DNA from: CBDDLJ01 sp965230635
GTDB lineage: Bacteria; Pseudomonadota; Gammaproteobacteria; UBA1113
NCBI GenBank assembly: GCA_965230635.1
Contig: CBDDLJ010000002.1
Span: 1 to 26,238 of the forward strand
Direction of reading: 5' to 3'
Length of the DNA stretch: 26,238 bases
The translations under genes and the position numbers were made by a program. Positions 1 through 8,500 of the stretch are shown here, piece after piece; within the stretch, counting starts at the first letter, position 1; every line of letters begins with the position of its first letter. The notes beneath the pieces are model-generated. The model saw nothing but the letters and a program-made list of their open reading frames with translations, was not told the origin of the DNA and searched no databases.

Positions 1-574
1 CTTTAGATAAGCCAGCAGGCGATGAATCAAAACACAGAAAGTTTCTCTTATCACAATTTCTTCCCTTGGCCTGCTAAGAGAAAAACCATGTCAACTTCAC
101 ACATACATCGACATAAACAAAGTTTAGGCTTGACAGGACTCCGCTGCGTCACTTTTTTCTTCTGGCGGAATAATCATGGAGAAATAAATATAATTAAAAG
201 AGGGCTGTAAGAAATCCCTCGAAGTTGTATTTCTAAAGATTTTTTTATCGTCGAATACAGTGCGAGCAATTTATCTGTACGAGCCATAACAGGGTCAGTT
301 GACATGTTTTGGGGAAAAACTTTATTCGTTTAGCCTATGTTAGTTTTAATGATAATATTCCAGGCATATCAAAGGGACTATCATTAGCTACACGACACCT
401 GAAGCTTAGAGATCCCCGCATTTTAACGACATTTCGCAACAAGATAGCGACAAACCTCGGCATTTTTAAAGAAATAGCCTTTAGGCCATCTTATTTTTTC
501 TCAACAGGCTATTGAGAATTTTTTAAATGGAATCATACTGTTCTGATGTCTTTAATCAATGGAGCTTCGACAAC
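1..574. other. Left-edge stretch with no recognisable gene
   Basis: No convincing complete gene is visible here. A short open frame at 3-77 (plus strand, frame entering from the left edge, ending in TAA at 75) could be the last ~24 codons of a gene lying outside the window, but it matches no family I recognise. An ATG-initiated frame at 309-515 (68 codons) has no good ribosome binding site and no recognisable motif. Given the IS4 and IS3 remnants that follow, this is probably decayed mobile DNA, but that is inference. Confidence 0.4.
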
Positions 575-827
575 ATGTTAACAACCTCTTTAGCCCTTAA
601 TGATATTCAGCAATAACTATCTCAAATATTTAAAAGCAATATGCATAAAAAACGGCAACACAGCTTAGCTGACGTCGCGATGGGTTTTGCTCAATAGTGA
701 TTCCATTCGTCTGCATGCGATAGGTGAAGGTTTAGCTTTTGCGAAAGGACTAGACAAAAAGCATGCAACGAAACAAATTGATCGATTATTGAGTAATCCA
801 AAATTTAACATTTGGGATATTGCTTGA
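575..827 (+). pseudogene. IS4-family transposase, N-terminal fragment (broken)
   Basis: The frame starting with ATG at 575 reads MLTTSLALNDIQQ and hits a stop. After another stop and a frameshift near 690, the frame resumes as NSDSIRLHAIGEGLAF, then KHATKQIDRLLSNPKFNIWD, ending in TGA at 825-827. The segment with 'GEGLA...K.ATKQIDRLLSN' resembles the N-terminal region of IS4-type DDE transposases, which precedes the catalytic domain. The catalytic part is absent because an IS3-family element abuts at about 830. The multiple stops mean it cannot make a functional transposase. It may be unrelated to the IS4 C-terminal fragment at 23136-23450; no overlap exists to compare them. Confidence 0.55.
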
Positions 828-829
828 TG

Positions 830-1161
830 TGTCTACACTATTCTGGACAAAAAAGTTAAAATACCACGAGGTAGAGGAGGCTAAATTATGGGCAAACGGA
901 AGGTAACGCAATATACATTGGAGTTTAAAAAATCATCAGCCAAGCTGGCTAGTGAGTCTGGGCAAAGTATTTCTCAAACAGCTAGAGGACTTGGAGTTAA
1001 TGAAACAACATTGCACGGCTGGGTTAAACAATATTACCCACGGCTATCAAAGTCAGAGTCTACAAAAAATGAAGCTGATTTACATAAAGAAATTAAGCAG
1101 TTAACAAAAGAACTGAACCGTTTAAAATTGGAGAAAGAAATATTAAAAAAGGCTGCAGCAT
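830..1161 (+). mobile_element. IS3-family element, left part only
   Basis: The probable left end begins TGTCTACACTATTCTGGAC about 58 bp before the orfA start, and the element then runs into orfA. It is interrupted at 1161/1162, where the sequence switches to GTGTG, the 5' consensus of a group II intron. orfB and the right end are not found anywhere in the window, so only the left ~330 bp survive. The exact left boundary is inferred from position and the TG...terminus; no matching right inverted repeat is available to confirm it. Confidence 0.55.
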
Positions 1162-1205
1162 GTGTGCCACAGGCACAACAGCATGAGCAAGGAGCACATG
1201 CTTGA
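888..1205 (+). pseudogene. IS3-family transposase OrfA, 3' end replaced by intron sequence
   Basis: OrfA supplies the helix-turn-helix and leucine-zipper part of the IS3 OrfAB transposase. Residues ~1-50 are the HTH (SISQTARGLGVNETTLHGWV) and residues ~65-92 are the leucine-zipper helix ending KLEKEILKKAAA. A strong ribosome site (GAGGAGG) precedes the ATG. Family members usually continue 'KKAxAYFA...'. Here, after the third Ala codon and a single T (1161), the frame runs into GTGTGCC, so the last 14 residues (CVPQAQQ...) are read-through of a group II intron 5' end and not transposase. OrfB with the DDE catalytic domain is missing. Non-functional as it stands, unless the intron were complete and spliced; it is not. 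Confidence 0.8.
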
Positions 1206-1209
1206 TTGT
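1162..1209 (+). mobile_element. Group II intron, 5' end segment
   Basis: It starts GTGTG, matching the GUGYG 5' consensus of bacterial group II introns, exactly where the IS3 OrfA frame diverges. A GTGCC/GGCAC hairpin (1164-1168 with 1172-1176) and a GCATG/CATGC stem (1181-1185 with 1197-1201) are visible. ACAA at 1177-1180 can pair with TTGT at 1206-1209. The intron continues at 3589 after an IS21 element inserted with TTGT duplication, and rejoining the two parts keeps these helices. The assignment as domain I is inference. Confidence 0.55.
1206..1209. repeat. Target-site duplication TTGT flanking the IS21 element (left copy)
   Basis: TTGT occurs immediately outside the TGTCA left end (1210) and again immediately outside the TGACA right end, at 3585-3588. 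Four-base duplications are usual for IS21-family insertions, so this copy appears to have inserted as a simple transposition into the intron and not to have arisen by rearrangement. Confidence 0.7.
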
Positions 1210-1273
1210 TGTCAATGAAAATTCCATAGCTTATGTCAGAGAAAATTCCATAGTTGGGGTAAAATTTTTTAGG

Positions 1274-2011
1274 TCATATTTTATCCTCCTTGATATGTTT
1301 TGCCCTATAACTGGGCCCATTAATTTTAAAGACTTGGGCATGATGAACTAAGCGATCGAGGATGGCACTGGCTAAAATAGCATCAGTAAAGATATCTCCC
1401 CACTGCTCAAATGCTTTATTCGTTGTAAGAATACACGCCCCTTTTTCATAGCGCTTTGATATGACATCAAAGAAGTCATCCGCCGCATAATTTGCCATCG
1501 CTTTAAATCCTAGTTCATCTAAAATCAACAAGTCTGGCACAAGATATTCGTTGATTTTCTTATAATAAGAATTATCTGCTTTAGACATATGCAACTGATC
1601 TAACATTTCACCGACGCTTGTAAATAGCACTTTAAACCCTTTTGCAATAGCATTGAGTCCAATCGCTGTCGCCAAGTGTGTTTTCCCTGTGCCAGGATTA
1701 CCAATAAAGATAACATTGGCACGCTCACGTATAAATTGACACGTGTAAACATCATTAAACTGTTTTTGATTAATAGAAGGTTGAAAACTAAAATCAAACA
1801 TATCCAGTGTTTTCTTATTCACAATTTTTGCTTTCGCAAAGCGTTTTTTATAACTATTATGTTGACGATTATTTGCTTCGTCCTCGCACAGCAGCTCTAA
1901 AAACTCCTGATATCCCAGTTGTTTATCATGAGCAAATGATAAGCGCTCATCAACATTTGCTGCCATACCAGACAATTTAAATGCTCGTAATCTTTTATGC
2001 AACGTACTCAA
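1274..2011 (-). CDS. istB: IS21-family IstB, transposition helper ATPase
   Basis: IstB is the AAA+ ATPase partner of IstA; it selects and remodels target DNA for strand transfer. The 245-residue product has the family length. Residues 1-85 form the IstB N-terminal helical region. Walker A is GNPGTGKTHLA (about residues 103-113), Walker B is 'LLILDELGF' (about 160-168), and the ending YRAKHIK is typical. It starts with TTG at 2011, overlapping the istA stop as TTGA (2011-2008), with GAGGAGA upstream, so the pair is probably translationally coupled. It is nearly identical over its C-terminal 190 residues to the broken copy at 15682-16286, which shows that the two elements are closely related. 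Confidence 0.92.
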   Translation of the reverse strand: MSTLHKRLRAFKLSGMAANVDERLSFAHDKQLGYQEFLELLCEDEANNRQHNSYKKRFAKAKIVNKKTLDMFDFSFQPSINQKQFNDVYTCQFIRERANVIFIGNPGTGKTHLATAIGLNAIAKGFKVLFTSVGEMLDQLHMSKADNSYYKKINEYLVPDLLILDELGFKAMANYAADDFFDVISKRYEKGACILTTNKAFEQWGDIFTDAILASAILDRLVHHAQVFKINGPSYRAKHIKEDKI

Positions 2012-3405
2012 TGGACTTTCTCCTCATGACTAATCGGCAAACGATAACTTCCACTCTCACAAATGGACTTGATTTGTTGATATCGAATCGCCCCATAAGA
2101 TAACGCGCGGTTGCAGGCGCGCTCGATGACATCCATATCAAATTTTTTTTGCAACGATAAAATGCCTTGCGTGGTTCGATACCAATGGTGTGGTTGTTTT
2201 TCTACTAATATCATAAATAATCGATGTGCATGTTCACCTATTATTTTCATTTTATCTGAAAGACGTTGCTTACTGCACGATGAGAAAACACACTTATGTT
2301 GAGGGTAGTGGGACTCTATTGTGCTAAACTGACCTTTTTCAGACAATCGCTTATGAACAGCTATCTTTTGGCCATCATAGAAAATCCTGATAATATGCTC
2401 ATCCATTTCAATATCCACCACGTTTCCAACATGTGCAAAAGGAACAGAGTAATAATTATATTCAATATAAACGTGACAATCTCTGTATACTTTTCGTTGA
2501 CCCACTTCAATATGACGAAAGGGTTTTTCAGGTAGCCGTATTAAAGCAGCACGTTCTTTTTCTTCAAATAATGTTCGAGGCACCCGGCGAGTGGTACCAT
2601 GGCACCTCGCATTGCAATAATGGTTAAGCCAGTTTTCTAGCTCTGATTGCAACATGGCGTAATGAGAAAACTGTCTGCCGGCGAAAAAATTACGCTTGAC
2701 ATATTTAATACCGGACTCCACTTTGCCTTTTTCCTGGGGTTGGCAGACACGACAAGGAACAATGTGAAAACCGTGATAATCTGCATAGCATTTATAATAA
2801 GATTGATAGACAGGTTGATAAAAATTAGCTTTTAGAATAGCTGACTTTAAGTTATCAATTTTAACTACGCTAGGGATCCCATTAAAATAACGAAAAGCAT
2901 GCATATGACAATCAATAAAAGTCTCCACTCGCTGATCAAATACAATGTGATAATAATCTAAGCGAGAATAACTCAATCGCATATTAAAAACCCAGGCTTT
3001 GCGAATTTTTCCTGTTGGAGAAGGCAGTTTACCCACATAACCAAAATCAACTTGTGCCTCTTCACCTGGCATACTATGAAAACGGATACAAATATCGTGT
3101 TGACCTTTCAACTGGCTAATATAATTTCTTACTGAAGAATAACTTAAGCAACAGCCTTGTGCTTTTAGCAGCTCATGGATCCGCACACCAGATAAATTCG
3201 ATTCAAGATGCGCTAAGATAACTTCTTTATACGCGTCCAATTGACTGGGATGAGACTTTTTCTTGGGGGGGTTCCCTGACTGAGCATGGTGAATGACTTT
3301 GTTAACGGTTTTCCAGTCATGCCCCGTCGAGCGAGCAATTTCTGACTTATTCATACCCAGTTTATAAAGTGTTTCAATTGTGGTATACATAGCAACTCCT
3401 AGCAT
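2008..3405 (-). CDS. istA: IS21-family transposase IstA
   Basis: IstA is the DDE recombinase that cuts and joins the element ends. The N-terminus has a helix-turn-helix (KLGMNKSEIARSTGHDWKTV, after a start at 3405 or the in-frame ATG at 3390). The RNase H-like catalytic domain shows the first Asp in 'EEAQVDFGYVG', the second in 'VVKIDNLKSAI' and the Glu in 'EKGKVESGIKYVKRNFF'. A C-terminal beta-barrel-like region with 'YIEYNYYSVPFAHVG' follows. At 465 residues (460 from the second ATG) it is within the usual range, although IstA proteins of about 500 are common. No frameshift is seen. istB follows with a 3-base overlap. Confidence 0.92.
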   Translation of the reverse strand: MLGVAMYTTIETLYKLGMNKSEIARSTGHDWKTVNKVIHHAQSGNPPKKKSHPSQLDAYKEVILAHLESNLSGVRIHELLKAQGCCLSYSSVRNYISQLKGQHDICIRFHSMPGEEAQVDFGYVGKLPSPTGKIRKAWVFNMRLSYSRLDYYHIVFDQRVETFIDCHMHAFRYFNGIPSVVKIDNLKSAILKANFYQPVYQSYYKCYADYHGFHIVPCRVCQPQEKGKVESGIKYVKRNFFAGRQFSHYAMLQSELENWLNHYCNARCHGTTRRVPRTLFEEKERAALIRLPEKPFRHIEVGQRKVYRDCHVYIEYNYYSVPFAHVGNVVDIEMDEHIIRIFYDGQKIAVHKRLSEKGQFSTIESHYPQHKCVFSSCSKQRLSDKMKIIGEHAHRLFMILVEKQPHHWYRTTQGILSLQKKFDMDVIERACNRALSYGAIRYQQIKSICESGSYRLPISHEEKVH

Positions 3406-3584
3406 GGACTCATCTCCTTATCTTTCATCATTTATTCCAAGGGGATGAGTTAACATGTTAGGTTTTTCATGGCAAATCTTATGAGTACCTAAAAACCTAA
3501 CTGTTAATAATTAATACATCTGGCCAATTCTTGTCTATGGAATTTTCTCTGACATTAACTATGGAATTTATTCTACCTTTGACA

Positions 3585-4504
3585 TTGTAAAGCTATAGGA
3601 AAGATGGTGGCAGACCCACCGGTGTCGACTATCAGGAGTGGGCATCAAACCACCTCAAGCTGCTGTTGTAAAGAGCAATGGTGGTTAGCATTGAGGAAAA
3701 GCTAAGAACAACTTGGCAGGTATAGATTAGAAAGACGAACACAAGTGAACCATCGATGAAGTGTCGTAAGCTTTAAAACTGGCATCAAAACTAGGGGTTA
3801 TGCTGTACTCTAGGATGAATTTATGGGTGACCTGAATACTGCATAAGTGATGTCCGGCGTGTAGATGGCGTGAGTCTAATCTGGGCTTTCCTATGGAACT
3901 GTGGGAACCAGTCGTCTTGATGCAAAGAGAGACATCCAAATGACCGAAATCATAAGGATAAGAATACCAAAGCAAGACACTGGGGCGGAGCAGCTTGTAG
4001 TAGCGATGAAGATGCTGTAATGGCAACGGAGCAAAAGAGCTGCGCTAAGTAGTCAATGACATTGTTCAACTGAAGGAATTTAGGAGGAAATGATGAAAGA
4101 GACAAAACCATTTGACCTGCCGAAGCAGCTATTTGTGCAAGCCTATCGTCTTGTAAAATCAAATGCTGGGGCGGCTGGTGTTGATAAACAATCGTTAGAG
4201 GATTATGCAAAGGATGCAAAGAAAAACCTCTACAAACTTTGGAATCGGATGTCTTCTGGTAGCTATTTTCCGCCACCAGTGAGGGCCATGCCAATTCCAA
4301 AGAAGTCTGGTGGTGAGCGTGTATTAGGGATACCAACAATCGAAGATAGAATCGCCCAAATGATAGTAAAATTAAAGTTTGAACCAAAGGTAGAACCGCA
4401 TTTTCTAGCAGATTCATATGGGTATCGTCCCAACAAATCTACATTAGATGCCGTTGGCATAACACGTCGACGATGCTGGCAATACAACTGGGTCATAGAA
4501 TTGA
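3585..4504 (+). mobile_element. Group II intron, continuation with truncated maturase gene
   Basis: About 500 bp of non-coding, strongly structured sequence (3585-4089) lead into a maturase start, which is the layout of group II intron domains I-IV. It joins the 5' segment 1162-1209 through the duplicated TTGT. Helix-like pairs are plentiful, such as GGTGG/CCACC near 3606-3655. The right boundary near 4504 is where the maturase protein stops resembling the family. Domains V and VI, which form the catalytic core and branch point, were not found, so this intron cannot splice or retrohome by itself. Confidence 0.6.
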
Positions 4505-4590
4505 AACTGTCAGATCAAGTGGTGAGTTTTACAACTAAGACTTCATCTAGCGCCTGCTTACTTCGTTATTCAAAACCTTATTTACAATAA
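4093..4590 (+). pseudogene. ltrA: Group II intron reverse transcriptase/maturase, N-terminal fragment
   Basis: The LtrA-type protein is normally ~420-600 residues, with reverse transcriptase, maturase (X) and often endonuclease domains, and mediates splicing and retrohoming. Here only RT motifs 0-2 are present: 'VKSNAGAAGVDKQSLED', 'LWNRMSSGSYFPPPVRAMPI', 'PKKSGGERVLGIPTIEDRI' and 'ADSYGYRPNKS'. The frame then runs 'WVIEL' where the family continues 'DIKGLFDNI'. From about 4504 the residues to the stop at 4588 are unrelated. The YADD active site and maturase domain are absent. I choose ATG 4093 over 4090 because AGGAGG (4082-4087) is 5 bp away, not 2. Confidence 0.85.
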
Positions 4591-4643
4591 GTAAATGCCG
4601 CTTTTGAAACCTCGCAAGCAAACACTATACTCGCTTAGAATAG

Positions 4644-5240
4644 GTCAACAATATAGGGAAACGCTATAAGCGAAAAGTTGATTTTCCAGATGCAGAGTTA
4701 TCAAAATTATTATCAATTTCTGAAAAGATACTTTTCCAAAAGAAACGCGATAAGCAAAAAATTTACAGTTTATGGGCGCCAGAGGTTGAATGCATTTCAA
4801 AAGGAATATCACATAAAAAATATGAATTTGGTTGTAAAGTATCCGTAGCTACAACATGCAACGATCCGTGGATTATATTAATAAGTGCGATTCATGGAAA
4901 TCCCTATGATGGCCACACATTGAAATCAACTATTGATAATGCAGAAAAAAACACCGGCATTCACGCAAATGATACGTTTGTTGATCAAGGTTACAAAGGA
5001 AAAAGCAACCAGCCTGATGATGTTAATGTTTATGTTACTGGTCGAAAAGGACTCAAAAGGGTAATGAAAAAATTAATTGATCCTATCATTGGGCATGTAA
5101 AGCAAGCTCATCGGATGGATAGAAATTATTTGCATGGCGCAAAAGGCGATAAAATTAATGCGTTGCTTTCAGGCTGTGCATTTAACCTGAGAAAAATAGT
5201 GCCTAAACAGCATTCAGTAATAAGCTACGTAGCAGGATAA
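4644..5240 (+). pseudogene. IS5-family transposase, 5'-truncated
   Basis: A frame open from 4644 (after a TAG at 4641) to the stop at 5238-5240 encodes the C-terminal ~198 residues of a DDE transposase of the IS5 type. Family motifs are 'IYSLWAPEVECISKG', 'KKYEFGCKVSVA', 'AIHGNPYDGHTL', the second catalytic Asp in 'TFVDQGYKG', and 'GHVKQAHRMDRNYLHG' with 'GDKINALLSGCAFNLRK'. The usual catalytic Glu of 'IEPxIGH' is Asp here (LIDPIIGH). The first in-frame ATG is at 4920, too late to include the first half of the catalytic domain. The 5' end and left terminus are lost, apparently together with the 3' half of the neighbouring intron. Probably dead. Confidence 0.8.
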
Positions 5241-5596
5241 AGGGGTTTTTCAGGGACGAATATTTAATAGCTTACTCAAACAGCATGGCATGTGGAGCCA
5301 GGTTTTATGTGTTATTTAATTATGAGAGGATTTCTGAGATCTGTAGCAACATAGGATTTTCTAGTTAATAAATTAAGGACAATTTTAAGTCAGATATTAT
5401 TTGCTATTTATTAGAGTTAACAAGTAGTGTATAATTTACGTGTTTGTGCAAGGTTAGCATAGGCTATATGTAATTTCATTTTTTTATTATTTTTAAAATG
5501 GTAACTGAAATAATAAGTTAAATTCAACATTAACTGAATATCCAATTAGCAGAAAGCGGTAACGATGTAATGAAAACTTTCGAAGGGAGGTTGGTG
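5241..5596 (+). promoter_or_regulatory. Intergenic leader of the NACHT gene with candidate promoter
   Basis: This stretch of about 350 bp has no gene. Very AT-rich sequence contains a perfect -10 hexamer TATAAT at 5430-5435. The best -35 at 16 bp is TTATTA (5408-5413), which is poor. This would leave a 5' leader of about 155 nt. No convincing hairpin terminator for the IS5 fragment was found. The ribosome site GGGAGG at 5585-5590 sets the start of the next gene at 5597. Confidence 0.35.
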
Positions 5597-8500
5597 ATGC
5601 AAAAGGGAAATGATGAATTAAGTAAGGTTAGAAGCGAATTAGAACAAGCTAAGAATCAAAATGATAATGATTTTGCATTAGTTAATTATAAAAGAGCATG
5701 GAAGATGTTGCCTCATGTACATGAAATTGATGCAATATCATTGAAAGAAGAATGCTTAAAAGGATTTGTAAAGTGCTATAACAAAGCAGGCAAAGAAAGC
5801 AAGGCCAAGAGTTTTGAAGGCAAATTAAAAGCACTGCAAACAGAAGAGTTTGCTACACTCCAGTTAGTGAAAATACATCTCAAAAATGGTACAAAACAAT
5901 TAAAAGGGAAAGAGTATGATTATGCGGCAGTGAGTTTTGGAAAAAAAGCCTGGCCAATACTTAAACCGCTCCCTAATGTAGGGCAAGGCTTAATCTTAAA
6001 GCAACGCTGCCTGACAGGGCTTGTGAATACATATACCTGTCTGGGGAAAGAGGAAAAAGCATCATTTTATAATGCTATGCTAAAAGATTTAGAAACATCC
6101 ACTGATTTATCATTGAAGGGAGAGGGAAAGTCACTACAGGGCTCAAAGAAAGAAGATGATGTCATGATGAAAACGCAGCAATGTTTTGCTCCGTTTGTAA
6201 GCACATTACATTTAGTGTGTGCTTATCATTTAGCACAAGATAATGGCGATAAGGTAGCTTTTAATGCGATAAAAGGTATTGTTGCAAAAGACATAGTACC
6301 AGAGATAACCTTGGACAAAGTAACGATTACACAAGGGCTAGTGCTTTTAGGCTGTGCCGACGAAGAAATAACGAATTTAGTACTCAATCAACTAAGTCAG
6401 CATATACGGGAGAACCCATCAAACTTTCAACATATATTTGATGTCTTGGAAGTTGGCATGAGCAGAGTCGATGGGGCAATCCATATTGGTAATAGTGTGA
6501 AAATCCAACAAGTCTTGCTAGAAAAAATGAATAGTCTTTATGCGCCTGACTTGGCTGTAACAGCAGCATTGCTCAATAGCATGTATCAAACACTGGTGGT
6601 GGTGATAAGCCCACCGAATTTCGTGAAAAATATTGACAAAATTTTACATATCAAACCACTGCAAGCAACACTACGAAATCTCACTAAGCGCTTAGGAAAA
6701 AGTAGTAAAGACGATGATATTCCCATGCAAACCATAAAAGCAGCGGTAAGCTATGCTAATGATACGCTCGCTCAATTAGAGACAAATAAAACACCTTGGC
6801 AGAAAAGAGTACATGCTGCACGCATTATGAGTGAATTACTGCTTCATGCGATGGGTGTCAGTGAATTAGCCGCTGGTGCGGTTGCCTCTGATGGCATCAC
6901 AGCGGGAAGTGCGCTTGTGAGTGGTTTTCGGTTTTTCCGAAGCGTTTGGAGTCGTGGCAAAAAGATATATCGTTACTACAAGGCGCGCCAGCCGTACTTT
7001 GAGGCGTTAAAGGATTGGCAAGAACACTTAGTTGAGCATGTGCTTTCCAATGAAACAGCTTGGGAGACTTACTTCAACCAATTACAATCGCAAGAAGGCA
7101 AAATGGATTGGTTGCTGGATCCTGCAGCACAGATAGCTCTGCTGCGCGTGCTCATGGCTATTTACCCAGTTAAGCCAGCGGGTATTACAGTCGCACAATA
7201 CACGATACTTAAAACATATATTGTTGACTATTTTATGCACATCTATCAGGTAACCACGGTGCCACAGGGTGATGATGCCAAGCGTAAAGAAGCTGAGTAT
7301 GTGAAACAGACGGTGGCAAATTGTATGTTAAGACTTTCTGAAAGCCAGTTACTACCCAACGGATGGGATAATAACCAACTAGTGAATATCACTGAAAAAA
7401 ATCAGACTATATATCGACAACAAACAACGCGGTTAGCTGCCCCAATTTTATCAGATACGTTGGTTAACATAGCTGAGCGTGGTTGGCAAAAGCAGTATGC
7501 TGATGATATCAATCTCTATTGCTACCTACAGGGCTACCAATCTGCCAAGCCAGAGCATAAACCAGATTTTTTAATGGCTATCGCCAGGTATACACATCCG
7601 GCTCACAAACATAAGGCGAGATTATCTTTCTGGGGAGAAACCGTGTTAGGTTTAATACCAGCTGAACTACTCAAAGTTACACGTCAAAATACTCCGTCCA
7701 CTTTCAAGCCAGGTACGTTTAAGACGTCAGCAATGACGATGATACTCGGTGGTGAAATACGCGGTGACGCAGCTTATATAAAGGTGGCGAGCGAAATTCA
7801 GAATGAATCAGCAGATAAGCACAACAAAAGACTGAATGATATAGTAGGAGATTATGGACTATTTGACCGCTGGGAAACGCTAATAGCAAAACTTGACTTC
7901 AAACGCTGGTTGGATGATGGCATAACAATAGAAGCTGATTACTTGCGAGGTGACCATTTGGTTAGTTTTATTCAAGAAAACTCAGTTGCCAGTGACAGGA
8001 ACTTTGACGTCGGAAAAGTAGAAGGAGTGCCTGCGAACAGACTTGTCTCACACACGCCAACTTCCTCTTCTTTGAGTCAAACGCTTTCATTAGCTGCATT
8101 TAAGACAGCTGTTTACCAACATATTGAAGCTGAGGCCGCGAAACTAACGCAAGCAAACCAAGTGATAGATGTTGTGTTATCAGACTTAGGTTATGTATCA
8201 AAAGCAGCTATCGGCCAAAATGATACAAATCGTATCGGTTTAGAAGCATTACCAACTATACTTGACTCCCTTAAAGAAGCTTTGGCAAAAAAGCAAGGAT
8301 TATCGGTTGATACCACGTTATTAAAAAAAACACTGGATTACAAGTTATCTCAACCGGGTGTGTTGGCACAAACCTTGGAGGCATCAATTCTACAAGGAGA
8401 TGTCGTGCTTGGGGATAAGTATGAGCCTCATATAACGGTTCAGATGATAGAACAAGCAGCAAACTTCAATGAAGCGGCTGTCAGCGAGCTATGGGAAAAT

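Larger units (their letters stand above)
1210..3584 (-). mobile_element. Complete IS21-family insertion sequence
   Basis: The element is about 2375 bp with istA and istB on the minus strand. Both ends carry the multiple terminal repeats typical of IS21. The left end has TGTCAATGAAAATTCCATAG (1210-1229) and TGTCAGAGAAAATTCCATAG (1234-1253). The right end, read on the minus strand, has TGTCAAAGG...AAATTCCATAG (3584-3559) and TGTCAGAGAAAATTCCATAG (3554-3535). TTGT flanks both ends. Both genes are open and full length, so the element looks potentially active. A decayed relative lies at 15682-16350. Confidence 0.9.

Noticed and set aside
309..515. 68-codon plus-strand frame near the left edge
   Set aside because: No recognisable motif or ribosome site; it lies in a stretch of decayed mobile DNA. 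Kept only as a remark in the left-edge entry.
3727..4417. Two minus-strand open frames (99 and 155 codons) across the intron
   Set aside because: They run antisense to intron RNA structure and to the reverse transcriptase fragment; no motifs or ribosome sites.
5570..5596. Upstream ATG for the NACHT protein
   Set aside because: ATG 5597 has GGGAGG at 6 bp and aligns with the start of the paralogue; 5570 lacks a ribosome site.
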